Shown here one piece after another: positions 1 through 6,803 of a stretch of 12,728 nt of DNA. Under the pieces are notes generated by a model. That model was given only the letters and a program-made list of their open reading frames with translations. It was not told the origin of the DNA and ran no database searches. The DNA lies in the NCBI GenBank assembly GCA_041656175.1, contig JBBAEA010000102.1, forward strand, positions 1 through 12,728, given 5' to 3'. Each line of letters opens with the position of its first letter. The first letter of the stretch is position 1. A program made the position numbers and the translations under genes. This DNA comes from JBBAEA01 sp041656175. GTDB taxonomy: Bacteria; Myxococcota_A; Bradymonadia; UBA4248.

Positions 1-126
1 CGTGACCGCGCCAAACGACGCCGCCGACGACGAAATAGGCCAAAATTGCAAAGAAAAAAAGGTCGTGACCGCGTCAAATGAAGCCGCCGACGACGAAATA
101 GGCCAAAATTGCAAAGAAAAAAAGGG
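1..126. repeat. 63-bp tandem repeat, at least two copies, cut by the window start
   Basis: Positions 1-63 and 64-126 are two head-to-tail copies of one unit; they differ at only a few bases, around GCGCCAAACGAC versus GCGTCAAATGAA and at the last base. Each unit ends in an A-rich stretch (GCAAAGAAAAAAAGG). The period is a multiple of three, so the plus strand stays open through both copies and reads as an acidic then lysine-rich peptide. That reading has no recognisable homology and runs straight into a hairpin repeat. I treat it as a non-coding tandem repeat, although the tail of a gene starting left of the window cannot be excluded. Confidence 0.8.
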
Positions 127-214
127 TTCTAAGGGCGCAAGCCCTTGGACGGGGTTTGGGGCGGTAGCCCCAATTAATCAAAGTTTCCTTAAGCGGGGTT
201 TGGGGCAGCGCCCC
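124..214 (+). repeat. GC-rich double-hairpin repeat (copy 1) plus a related half unit
   Basis: Positions 124-174 form a 51-bp element with two short hairpins: AAGGGC-GCAA-GCCCTT at 131-146 and GGGGC-GGTA-GCCCC at 158-171. An inverted copy with three differences lies at 6556-6606. A related half unit follows at about 194-214, with CGGGGTTTGGGGC and a GGGGC-AGC-GCCCC-like fold. No gene is supported between 1 and 320. A fragment at about 243-263 (minus-strand AACCACGAAAAAAC) resembles the motif of the long tandem repeats at the right end of the window. Confidence 0.75.
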
Positions 215-320
215 ACAAGCAGAGCTTCCATAAGAGACGGGATTGTTTTTTCGTGGTTTTTCCCCGAAGAGTGGCGCAAAGCGTGTTCTTGCACTTGCAT
301 TGTTCATGGCTTAGTGAGTG

Positions 321-2519
321 CTAGCCATTGATACTGGACACTAACATTCCCATACTCTTCATCTCTATGCGTGCAGCGGTATAGAGCGTGTCTTGGGTAA
401 TAACTTCGTCGTTTGCGGCGGCAATGAAGGCTGCTCGCAGTATAGCGTTTCGAATGTAGCCACCCGATATTTCGAACTCGTTGGCTAGGTCTCGGTAGTC
501 GATTTTATCCTTAGGCAGCTTGTTGTTTTTGAGCATGGAAGCCCAAAGTCTTGCCCGCTCCGTTCTTGAGGGTTTGGGGAAACTAACGCGAAGTGAGAGT
601 CTTCGTGCGAATGCTTCGTCGATGCCCGCGGGGAAGTTGGTGGTGAGAATGGCAACACCAGGGAAGCGTTCAATGCGCTGTAAAAGGTAGTTAACTTCAA
701 GGTTCGCATATTTGTCGTTAGAATTCTTGACGTTAGTTCTTGAACCAAAGAGCGAATCGGCTTCGTCAAACAGCAGCATGGCCTGAGCGTTCTCTGCTTC
801 ATTAAAGATCTGTGCCAAGTTTTTCTCCGTCTCTCCCACGTATTTGGACATAACACGTGAGAGGTCGACTTGGTATACGTCGATGCCTATTTCATTGGCT
901 ATGAGAACAGCGCACATGCTCTTTCCCGTTCCTGGCGGTCCGTCGAATAGTGCTGACAGCCCGAGGTCGTGGCCAAAGCGATCGCCTAGCCCCCATTCGC
1001 TTAGGACTTTTGCTCTGTATTTGTAGCGACTCACGATTTCTCGCAGCTGTGTTTCGACGTCACGGGGTACGATGAGGTCTTCCCAGCGATAATTCTTTTC
1101 GATGAGTGTTGCGTGTTCGCTAAGCCTGTGGCGCATTTGCTCCTTAACGGCGGCGATGATTTCTGCAGAGTCGATGCTGTTTGAGGGTTGGGAGCGGAAG
1201 GCTGCTTCGTTGACGGCGCCAATGATTTGCCCTGGTGTTAGGTGAAAGTTTTCGGAGAACGCCTTGATGTCGCAGTCTTTATCGCGCAGATGTTCGGGCA
1301 AGGCCGCGGACCAAAGGGCGTAGGCACTGCGATGATCGGGGTAGGGGATGTGCACGAGCTCGACGTTTCGTTCAACTAAACGCGGGGGGAATGAAACGGA
1401 GTTGTTACTGCATATAACAATGGTGGTGTTGCAGCTAGCGATTTCAATATCGAGTAAGCGGCAAACCTGTTGGTGTAGCGACGAAACTTCGGCATGAAAC
1501 TTTGAGTCCTCCGCAGTCGTTGGTAAAATCAGGTCATCCCAGTTATATAAGCACAAAATCGCGTTTTGCAGTACAGCCTCGCGCATCGCGGTCGCTAAAC
1601 CCTCGTAAAAAGCCTCAAACCCATGGTAGAGCGAGCGAATATCGACGCAGAGCAAATTCTTACCTAGCAGTGCTGCGATATCTTGCGCACGTCGTCGTTT
1701 TCCCGCACCGTGTGGTCCCGTAATATACGTAACCGGCATTCTCCACGCTGGCTCTTTGTAATGTTCGAGCTTTTGCATGACATTCTGCCAAGCCTTCGCA
1801 TATTTTTCGGATAACAGTAGGGGGGCAGAGCTTCCTTCGATTTCGCGTAACTCCGTATAAGGCAAAATACTGGGCTCCATGTAGGGGGCACCTGCGATAA
1901 ATTTTTGTATACGCGTAGGCAGCGCCAAAGGCTGGTAGATCAAGGGAAGATGCGGGTATGAGCGTCGCAACTCAATGAGTTTATTGGCCATTAACGTCGA
2001 ACTTGGGTCGAGTAAATCTGCGTACGCCGCATAATCCTGTGGTTTGGCAAAGATCTCTAAATAGAGCGCTAGCGTCGGGAACTGGCGATCAAAATTGTTT
2101 TGTATAAAGCCGTAAAGCCGCGGGAACGTTGGACTAAAGGCTGGAGCTGCGACCAACAAAAGAAGTGTATACAAGTCGTCGCTCAAGCTGTATTGGTGTC
2201 GCAAATAGGCTAAGGGGAAGTGGAACGGCACCTCGTCGGTGTCTGGCAACAAGCTGTGACGCGTTCGCTCAAATTCAAAAAGCTCCGACTTAGCCAAGAC
2301 CTCCGCTTCGGTTCGGTCAAAGGCTAAATTCTTCAACTCATGCAACCGCGCCTCCACCTCTTGCGGATAAATCGCCGCCCCCACCCTATAGGCTTCGGCG
2401 CCGGGCAGCACGCCGATGGATTGCATTTCACGTAGACTCGTTGTCAAACGCAGGCGCAACCACTGAAGTTCTGAGGCTAAATATGATAATGCGGGCGATG
2501 TTGTTGATGCTAATTTCAT
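321..2519 (-). CDS. Tandem AAA+ ATPase, eCIS-associated (Afp15/Pvc15-like) type
   Basis: A 732-residue protein with an N-terminal helical region of about 230 residues and two AAA+ modules. Module 1 has a Walker A-like GPHGAGKR at 268-275, with Arg where Ser/Thr is expected, and a weak Walker B-like stretch ending in Asp328-Asp329; it is probably not a normal hydrolase. Module 2 is intact: Walker A GPPGTGKS at 527-534, a pore-loop-like KYVGETEKN near 559-567, Walker B LLFDEAD at 582-588, sensor 1 TTN at 626-628, arginines 639-640 as finger candidates and a sensor 2 region GGYIRNA near 686-692. This arrangement matches my memory of ATPases encoded with extracellular contractile injection systems, thought to act as assembly remodellers, and of stand-alone relatives in other bacteria. 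No sheath, tube or baseplate gene is in the window. It lies 97 bp downstream of the GNAT gene on the same strand. The ATG has no clear ribosome binding site, so the start is uncertain; Met32 is an alternative. Confidence 0.85.
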   Translation of the reverse strand: MKLASTTSPALSYLASELQWLRLRLTTSLREMQSIGVLPGAEAYRVGAAIYPQEVEARLHELKNLAFDRTEAEVLAKSELFEFERTRHSLLPDTDEVPFHFPLAYLRHQYSLSDDLYTLLLLVAAPAFSPTFPRLYGFIQNNFDRQFPTLALYLEIFAKPQDYAAYADLLDPSSTLMANKLIELRRSYPHLPLIYQPLALPTRIQKFIAGAPYMEPSILPYTELREIEGSSAPLLLSEKYAKAWQNVMQKLEHYKEPAWRMPVTYITGPHGAGKRRRAQDIAALLGKNLLCVDIRSLYHGFEAFYEGLATAMREAVLQNAILCLYNWDDLILPTTAEDSKFHAEVSSLHQQVCRLLDIEIASCNTTIVICSNNSVSFPPRLVERNVELVHIPYPDHRSAYALWSAALPEHLRDKDCDIKAFSENFHLTPGQIIGAVNEAAFRSQPSNSIDSAEIIAAVKEQMRHRLSEHATLIEKNYRWEDLIVPRDVETQLREIVSRYKYRAKVLSEWGLGDRFGHDLGLSALFDGPPGTGKSMCAVLIANEIGIDVYQVDLSRVMSKYVGETEKNLAQIFNEAENAQAMLLFDEADSLFGSRTNVKNSNDKYANLEVNYLLQRIERFPGVAILTTNFPAGIDEAFARRLSLRVSFPKPSRTERARLWASMLKNNKLPKDKIDYRDLANEFEISGGYIRNAILRAAFIAAANDEVITQDTLYTAARIEMKSMGMLVSSING

Positions 2520-2557
2520 GCTTTTTTGCGTTTAATGTTGAAGGTTATTTTGTTTTT

Positions 2558-2590
2558 GGGGAGGTGGGCTAGCCCCGCGACGTCCCATTT
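2558..2590 (-). repeat. Isolated hairpin module of the GC-rich intergenic family
   Basis: In the 97-bp gap between the acetyltransferase and the ATPase, the minus strand reads GGACGTCGCGGGGCTAGCCC. The palindrome GGGCTAGCCC lies at 2565-2574. It matches the first-hairpin module of the larger elements at 3398-3488 and 6426-6515, including the flanking GACG..GTCGCGG motif, but the other two hairpins are missing. Confidence 0.55.
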
Positions 2591-2616
2591 AATTTCTGTG
2601 AATGCCTACAAAGTCA

Positions 2617-3159
2617 TTACTCCTTAAAAGATTTTCTGTACGTCAGCGCCGTGTATTCTCTATCGTTGGCGTCAATTTTCAGAAAACTATCCACGCGCTT
2701 AAATTCGTTTTTAACTAAGCAGCGCAGTGCCGCGACGTTATTGTCAGTAACCGAGATTGAGAGCGTAGTGCAAGCGGGATGGGCTTGTTGCAAAAATTGC
2801 GGCAAGCTTGCCAAAATACTACTCGCGATTCCTTTACGGTGCAGGTTCTCGCGTACGAGCAAAGTAGCGATAGAAGCCATCTTGTAGTTGGGAAAACCGA
2901 CGAAAAGATCAAGAACGGCAACAGGCTTCGTCGCGAGCTTGGGCATATCGATGAGCAAAAAATATTTAAAGACACGTGAGTTCTTTACCGCTGGTGCTTG
3001 AGAGTGAAAGCACGCCTCTGCCATGGCACTCGGCGACTTGTGTACGACGCTATTGTGGTAGACAGAATTGCGCTCAAAGATCTCTTGGGCAAGCGCAATG
3101 TCCTCTTGCTGAACGACGTTAAAACTTAGTTCTGAATTTGAATAAATAGATATTGGCAT
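2617..3159 (-). CDS. GNAT-family N-acetyltransferase
   Basis: A 180-residue protein of the usual single-domain GNAT length. Residues 97-117 carry the acetyl-CoA pyrophosphate-binding motif A: a beta strand (SIATLLVRE) followed by HRKGIAS at 107-113, which fits the family R/Q-x-x-G-x-A/G loop. Residues 133-156 resemble motif B, with SVTDNNVAALRCLVKNEF where an Asn and a following helix usually line the pantetheine arm. Residues 66-90 supply the preceding strands. The substrate cannot be told; small molecules, antibiotics and protein N-termini are all possible in this family. It probably shares a transcript with the AAA+ ATPase 97 bp downstream, but a functional link is not shown. No clear ribosome binding site precedes the ATG. 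Confidence 0.8.
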   Translation of the reverse strand: MPISIYSNSELSFNVVQQEDIALAQEIFERNSVYHNSVVHKSPSAMAEACFHSQAPAVKNSRVFKYFLLIDMPKLATKPVAVLDLFVGFPNYKMASIATLLVRENLHRKGIASSILASLPQFLQQAHPACTTLSISVTDNNVAALRCLVKNEFKRVDSFLKIDANDREYTALTYRKSFKE

Positions 3160-3247
3160 GTTATGTTTGGTAAGCTTGTGGATTTTTTGCTACGCTTTGG
3201 AGAAAGCCGACTTGGGGAAACTATGCTTTATGGTTGGGGCGCTGCCA

Positions 3248-3320
3248 CTTGCTTCGCTAAGGAAGCAAGGTGTTTTGTTTTCTTTTTTTCTTATTTTCTT
3301 CTTTTTTCCTTGCCTCCTAG
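3248..3320 (+). terminator. Terminator-like hairpin with long T-rich tail, no obvious upstream gene
   Basis: A perfect 8-bp stem CTTGCTTC (3248-3255) and GAAGCAAG (3262-3269) closes a 6-base loop and is followed by about 45 bases of mostly T. The geometry fits a plus-strand intrinsic terminator, but the only neighbouring gene starts at 3159 and runs the other way. It may end an unannotated short transcript or be part of a repeat. Confidence 0.45.
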
Positions 3321-3397
3321 AGCTAGGCTCAAAGGCGAGCAACGGGGCGAGCACAGCAGTAGAGCAGCCGCAAAGTCCTGTTTCGCCAAAAACTGGA

Positions 3398-3488
3398 CGG
3401 GGCGTCGCGGGGTGTCCCCGCGGAGGGGGTAGTGGCAAACCCGCGCACGGCGCGGGGTTGACACGTAGGGGGAAACTTCCCCCCCCCC
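3398..3488 (+). repeat. Three-hairpin intergenic element, copy A
   Basis: Three hairpins lie in order. H1 is CGCGGGG-TGT-CCCCGCG at 3406-3422. H2 is AACCCGCGC paired with GCGCGGGGTT at 3438-3459, with one bulged G. H3 is GGGGGA paired with TCCCCC from 3468. The single-stranded links GAGGGGGTAGTGGCAAA and TTGACACGTA are kept in the inverted copy at 6426-6515. H1 differs between copies but stays self-complementary, so the fold rather than the exact sequence appears to be maintained. Confidence 0.75.
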
Positions 3489-3629
3489 ATAAAAAACTTA
3501 AAAACAGCCAAATATACGACTTTGCGGATGCCCTGGGCCCAGCAGTCGACGCCCAAAAATCGAGGCAGCTTTAATTTACATGTTATATTTTCAATGTCGA
3601 GTGCCTAGCCGTTGAGAACGAAACTTAGC

Positions 3630-3658
3630 TTTACAACGCTTGACGCTTTTTTTATGCT
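3630..3658 (+). promoter_or_regulatory. Candidate sigma70-type promoter for the outer-membrane protein gene
   Basis: TTTACA at 3630-3635 (one mismatch to TTGACA) is separated by 17 bases from TATGCT at 3653-3658 (two mismatches to TATAAT). Transcription would start near 3665 and leave a leader of about 75 bases before the ATG at 3741. An overlapping alternative is TTGACG at 3640 with TTAAAT at 3662. This is a consensus match by eye only. Confidence 0.35.
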
Positions 3659-3740
3659 TTGTTAAATCTTAGTGGGGTTTAGTGCGGGCTTATATGACTG
3701 TTCGCTACGTCCGAAAAAATTTATTGAATGAGAGTGTATT

Positions 3741-4634
3741 ATGGAACGAAATATCGTGTTGATGCGGCGCATTTGGATAGCGATGTTTGCTGTGTTTGCT
3801 TTCGCAGTCTTTGCGCCTACCCAAGCAAGCGCGGGAGATATTGATTTTAGACTATCTAGACTTTGTACCGGAGATGCCAGCGCACCTTGTGGTATAAACA
3901 ATAGTGACCCTGCGGTGAAGGACTTTAGAAGTTTAGCGCGCGTGTATGCTTCCTTGCTCGCTCCTATGCATTTTCAGCCTGCCAGCACGCTTGGTCAAGC
4001 GGGTTTTGAGATTGCTGTCGAGAGCAAAATGTCTTTTGTTCTAGAAGATGCAAGTTATTGGCGAGCCATTAACAAGAATGTTAATCAAACGCCAAGTGAT
4101 GATGGTAAATATTCGGCTCCCGACCTTTTTGCTACGGTTCAGTTGCACGTGCGTAAAGGTCTACCCTTTAGCTTTGAGTTAGAAGGTATTGTAAATTGGC
4201 TTGCCAATAGTGAACTATTTTATGTTGGTGCTGGTTTGCGCTGGGCGTTTACTGAGGGCTGGTGGTTCATGCCTGATATCTCTGTGCGGGCGCACGTGGG
4301 CACGCTAATCGGTGCTCCCGATTTGAGCTTTATCAACGTCAATGCTGATCTAGCGCTATCATACACCTTTGGGCTTGGTGGCTTAGTCAGCCTTACTCCA
4401 TATGGTGGTTTTAGCTTCTTGACCAACTTCTCAAGTAGCCGACCGATTGTTGTTTTTGTGGGCGAGGGTAACGACACGGCTGCTAAAGAAGCGGTTTTCC
4501 GTCGTCAAACACAGTACATGTATCGTGGCTTCGCTGGTTTGGAGCTTAAGGCAGATTACTTCGTCCTTGGCCTTGAAGGCGAGTTTGGTGCCGATGCGCT
4601 GAGCGCTGGCGTTAAGATCGGTGCAAACTTCTAG
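3741..4634 (+). CDS. Exported protein, predicted outer-membrane beta-barrel
   Basis: A 297-residue protein with a clear Sec signal peptide: basic MRR at 8-10, hydrophobic residues 11-25, and cleavage predicted after ASA at 29-31. The mature part is rich in alternating aromatic and hydrophobic stretches typical of amphipathic beta strands, for example PFSFELEGIVNW, LFYVGAGLRWAF, ADLALSYTFGLG and YRGFAGLELKADYFVLGLE. It ends GVKIGANF; a C-terminal Phe in a hydrophobic strand is the usual recognition signal for barrel insertion by the BAM complex. Two cysteines flank a short loop near residues 42-50. I do not recognise a named family; a small porin-like or surface barrel is the best description. 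A weak ribosome binding site (GAGAG, 6 bases away) supports the first ATG; the ATG at 3762 is an alternative and would keep the signal peptide. The gene stands alone and ends at a terminator shared with orn. Confidence 0.75.
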   Translation: MERNIVLMRRIWIAMFAVFAFAVFAPTQASAGDIDFRLSRLCTGDASAPCGINNSDPAVKDFRSLARVYASLLAPMHFQPASTLGQAGFEIAVESKMSFVLEDASYWRAINKNVNQTPSDDGKYSAPDLFATVQLHVRKGLPFSFELEGIVNWLANSELFYVGAGLRWAFTEGWWFMPDISVRAHVGTLIGAPDLSFINVNADLALSYTFGLGGLVSLTPYGGFSFLTNFSSSRPIVVFVGEGNDTAAKEAVFRRQTQYMYRGFAGLELKADYFVLGLEGEFGADALSAGVKIGANF

Positions 4635-4654
4635 ATTGCGACGTATTCATGAGA

Positions 4655-4700
4655 TTAAAAAAAAGAGCGCTGAGCCCAAATGCTTCAGCGCTTTTTTAAT
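4655..4700. terminator. Bidirectional terminator between the barrel gene and orn
   Basis: AGCGCTGA (4666-4673) pairs with TCAGCGCT (4685-4692) around an 11-base loop. A run of A precedes the stem and a run of T follows it, so the structure can work as an intrinsic terminator on both strands. It sits 20-60 bases beyond the stop codons of two convergent genes. Confidence 0.85.
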
Positions 4701-4726
4701 ATTCTCTCGTAGGTGAAATTGGTGGC

Positions 4727-5281
4727 TTAATCAGCAAGGCGCAAAAAGATTTTTTCTTTGTAGTAGCGCAGCTCCTCAATGGATTCTAAAATATCGTCAA
4801 GCGCTCGGTGCGCATTGTTTTTTTGAAACTTCGGGAGTTCGGGTAACCACGCCTTGGCAAGCTCTTTGATACTTGAAACATCGATTTGCCGATAATGCAG
4901 ATACTCCTCGAGTGTTGGCATCTCGGAGTTCAAAAAGCGCCGGTCTTGCCAAACCGAATTGCCGCAAAGAATGGCTTTACGCGGCTTTGCGTAAATTTGT
5001 AGGAACTCTAGAGTTGCCGCTTCCGCTTGCGCAACGCTGGTGCTGGACTTTCGCACCCGTTCTACTAGCCCAGATTCCGTGTGGTGCTCCCAGTTCCACT
5101 TATCCATCGTGTTCAACTCATCCTCGCTGCGATAAATCGCAAACTCTGGCCCAGTTGCTATGATGTTGAGCTCTAAATCAGTGATAATACTAGCAATTTC
5201 TATAATGTGGTTAATCTGAGGATTTAGCCCCGTCATTTCGAGGTCGATCCAAAGCAGTGCTATGTCTAAATTTTGCATCAT
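4727..5281 (-). CDS. orn: Oligoribonuclease (DEDDh 3'-5' exoribonuclease)
   Basis: A 184-residue protein of standard Orn length that aligns by eye along its whole length with the E. coli enzyme. Orn degrades RNA dinucleotides and very short oligomers, including pGpG from cyclic-di-GMP breakdown, in the cytoplasm. All DEDDh active-site residues are visible: Asp13 and Glu15 in WIDLEMTGL, Asp113 in the GNSVWQDRRFL stretch, and His158 and Asp163 in AHRALDDI. Other family blocks are present: IIEIAS, HHTESGLVERV and YRQIDVSSIKELA. Two adjacent ATG codons (5279-5281 and 5276-5278) could serve as start; the first is chosen by convention. The gene is divergent from xerD with an 80-bp gap and convergent with the barrel gene. 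Confidence 0.96.
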   Translation of the reverse strand: MMQNLDIALLWIDLEMTGLNPQINHIIEIASIITDLELNIIATGPEFAIYRSEDELNTMDKWNWEHHTESGLVERVRKSSTSVAQAEAATLEFLQIYAKPRKAILCGNSVWQDRRFLNSEMPTLEEYLHYRQIDVSSIKELAKAWLPELPKFQKNNAHRALDDILESIEELRYYKEKIFLRLAD

Positions 5282-5308
5282 ACTCTTTGTTACGTAAACT
5301 TAGTCTCT

Positions 5309-5326
5309 ACGCGCTAGCTTGCGCGT
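5309..5326. other. Small inverted repeat in the orn-xerD divergent promoter region
   Basis: ACGCGC (5309-5314) and GCGCGT (5321-5326) are complementary across six bases. They lie in the middle of the 80-bp gap from which both genes must be transcribed, so this could be an operator or a chance palindrome. No convincing -35 and -10 pair stands out. Confidence 0.25.
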
Positions 5327-5361
5327 CGCAACACCATATAGCACAAAAGGTCAACAAAGGC

Positions 5362-6303
5362 ATGGGAAAAGAGCGCACTTTAACATTGCGCAGCGCCGTA
5401 GCGTCGTATTCGTACTACTTAACGGTTGAACGCGGCTTAGCGGAGAATAGCGTTTCATCGTACAAGCGCGATCTGAGCTTTTTCGTCGACTTTGCACAAG
5501 AGCGCGGAGTCGTGAGATGCACAGAGTTATCGGAAGACATCGTTCGTGCCTATCTGGAGGCGCGTTTAGAAGGTAGTTTTCCGCCAGCGCTCTCACTGCG
5601 TTCACTCGCGCGAAACTTAGTGAGTTTGCGGCGATGGACCCTGTTTTTACAGCAAGAAGGGTGGATATCGGACGATCCATGCAGATTGGTAGAGATGCCA
5701 AAGTTCGCAAAATTAAACCCGATCTACCTCAGCGAAGCCGAAGTGGAACGCTTACTAGAGAGCCCTAAAATCGATAGCCCTGAAGGTTTGCGAGACCGAG
5801 CAATGCTAGAGCTTTTGTATGCTACAGGTTTACGAGTTAGCGAACTTGTCGCTCTTGAGCAGCGAGCTATAGACTGGGATCGCAACTGCATACTCATACA
5901 CGGCAAAGGCTCTAAGGATCGCTTAGTGCCCACTGGTGAAGTAGCGATGCACTGGTTAAAGCGCTATATTGATTTCGCGCGTAGTGAACTGTTAGCGGCT
6001 TACGGCGCGCGTCATATCGCAGCGGTTTTTGTGACCCGGCGTGGTGGCGCAATGACGCGGCAAGGTTTCTGGAAAAATCTCAAGCGTTATGCGCAGCTCG
6101 CCCAAATCAATAAAGATATATCCCCCCACAAACTGCGTCACTCTTTTGCTACGCATCTCTTAAGCCACGGCGCTGACTTACGCGCGGTACAAGAGATGTT
6201 AGGGCATGCTGATATTTCTTCCACGCAGATCTACACCCATGTTTCGCGCGAGCGATTAAAGCAAATACACGCCATGCATCACCCGCGAAGTGCAGGCATG
6301 TAG
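5362..6303 (+). CDS. xerD: Site-specific tyrosine recombinase XerD
   Basis: A 313-residue protein, slightly longer than E. coli XerD (298). XerC and XerD resolve chromosome dimers at dif during division. The N-terminal SAM-like core-binding domain spans about 10-105 and the catalytic domain about 120-300. The six catalytic positions are present: Arg158 in ATGLRVSEL, Lys182 in GKGSKDR, His256 and Arg259 in SPHKLRHSFATHLL, His282 in LGHADIS and Tyr291 in TQIYTHV. The tail RERLKQIHAMHHPR resembles XerD more than XerC, and no integrase-type extra domain is present, so a housekeeping role is likely. The frame stays open back to an ATG at 5257, inside orn, but the sequence encoded there does not look like a recombinase N-terminus; the ATG at 5362 follows an AAGG 11 bases upstream and gives the normal length. 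No dif site or mobile-element cargo was recognised nearby. Confidence 0.92.
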   Translation: MGKERTLTLRSAVASYSYYLTVERGLAENSVSSYKRDLSFFVDFAQERGVVRCTELSEDIVRAYLEARLEGSFPPALSLRSLARNLVSLRRWTLFLQQEGWISDDPCRLVEMPKFAKLNPIYLSEAEVERLLESPKIDSPEGLRDRAMLELLYATGLRVSELVALEQRAIDWDRNCILIHGKGSKDRLVPTGEVAMHWLKRYIDFARSELLAAYGARHIAAVFVTRRGGAMTRQGFWKNLKRYAQLAQINKDISPHKLRHSFATHLLSHGADLRAVQEMLGHADISSTQIYTHVSRERLKQIHAMHHPRSAGM

Positions 6304-6425
6304 CACCCTGCATGGCTGTTTCTCGGGTTTTAGAAAATTTATTAGCCGCCAAAACTCAGTTTAGTAAACTCAAACTGGCAAAACGCTTAGGGGTGCTCTG
6401 ATTAATTCGCGGTTTTTGTTTTGGT

Positions 6426-6515
6426 GGGGGAAGTTTCCCCCTACGTGTCAACCCCGCGCTGTGCGCGGGTTTGCCACTACCCCCTCTACGGGGGGCTAGC
6501 CCCCCGTAACGCCCC
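6426..6515 (-). repeat. Three-hairpin intergenic element, copy B (inverted)
   Basis: This is the reverse complement of the element at 3398-3488. H3 is at 6426-6441, H2 at 6451-6470 and H1 at 6487-6508. H1 here is a perfect 22-base palindrome centred on CTAG, with G6 and C6 arms, whereas copy A has a CGCGGGG/CCCCGCG stem. The links GTAGTGGCAAA and TTGACACGTA match copy A exactly. The H2 loop is ACA here and ACG in copy A. Confidence 0.75.
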
Positions 6516-6555
6516 CGAAGCGATTGTTTATAACTAACTTAAAAAACTCTGATTC

Positions 6556-6606
6556 ATTGGGGCTACCGCCCCAAACCCCGTCTAAGGGCTATCGCCCTTA
6601 GAACCC
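6556..6606 (-). repeat. Double-hairpin repeat, copy 2 (inverted)
   Basis: The minus strand is a 51-bp copy of 124-174 with three substitutions. Two fall in the first hairpin loop (GATA here, GCAA there) and one just outside the stem. Both stems are intact. It lies about 40 bp from the inverted three-hairpin element. Confidence 0.8.
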
Positions 6607-6718
6607 GCTTTGTGCGTAAATTATTGAATTTATAGACTTTATTTTGAAAACCCACCTGGCTTTCGTTGTTTTTCTCTAGCTACTTTTTTGGCAATTTTCA
6701 TATTGTTCAGAGCTTCCT

Positions 6719-6752
6719 TAAAAAGCCCAAAACTGAGTGCACGCGGGCTTTA
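6719..6752 (-). terminator. Probable intrinsic terminator of the lytic transglycosylase gene
   Basis: On the minus strand AAAGCCC (6751-6745) pairs with GGGCTTT (6728-6722) across a 16-base loop, followed by TT and an AT-rich stretch. It lies about 50 bases past the stop codon of the gene. The stem is short and the loop rather long, so confidence is moderate. Confidence 0.55.
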
Positions 6753-6803
6753 TATCGAGGTCGCTACTCTGTCGCGCGATGCTCTTAACTCCTAGCTTGT
6801 GGT

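Larger units (their letters stand above)
3160..3740. other. Gene-free 580-bp region with repeats and regulatory signals
   Basis: No credible gene is present. Open frames here run through GC-rich hairpin repeats and T-rich sequence and give low-complexity peptides on both strands. Contents in order: the upstream region of the acetyltransferase, a terminator-like hairpin with a long T-rich tail (3248-3320), a small inverted repeat CCTAGAGCTAGG near 3320, the three-hairpin element (3398-3488), and an AT-rich stretch with a candidate promoter for the next gene. Confidence 0.7.
6304..6803. other. Gene-free 500-bp region with two inverted repeat copies
   Basis: Between the xerD stop and the slt stop no frame looks coding. 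The region carries a minus-oriented three-hairpin element (6426-6515), a minus-oriented double-hairpin element (6556-6606) and the probable slt terminator (6719-6752). No terminator with a T run was seen for xerD. The stretch 6607-6718 is AT-rich, with nothing recognised. Confidence 0.7.

Noticed and set aside
3158..3574. Plus-strand open frame of 138 codons
   Set aside because: It runs through a T-rich tail and a GC-rich hairpin repeat, gives a low-complexity product and has no ribosome binding site.
5257..5361. Longer xerD reading frame starting inside orn
   Set aside because: The extra 35 residues have no recombinase character and would overlap orn; the ATG at 5362 gives the usual XerD length.
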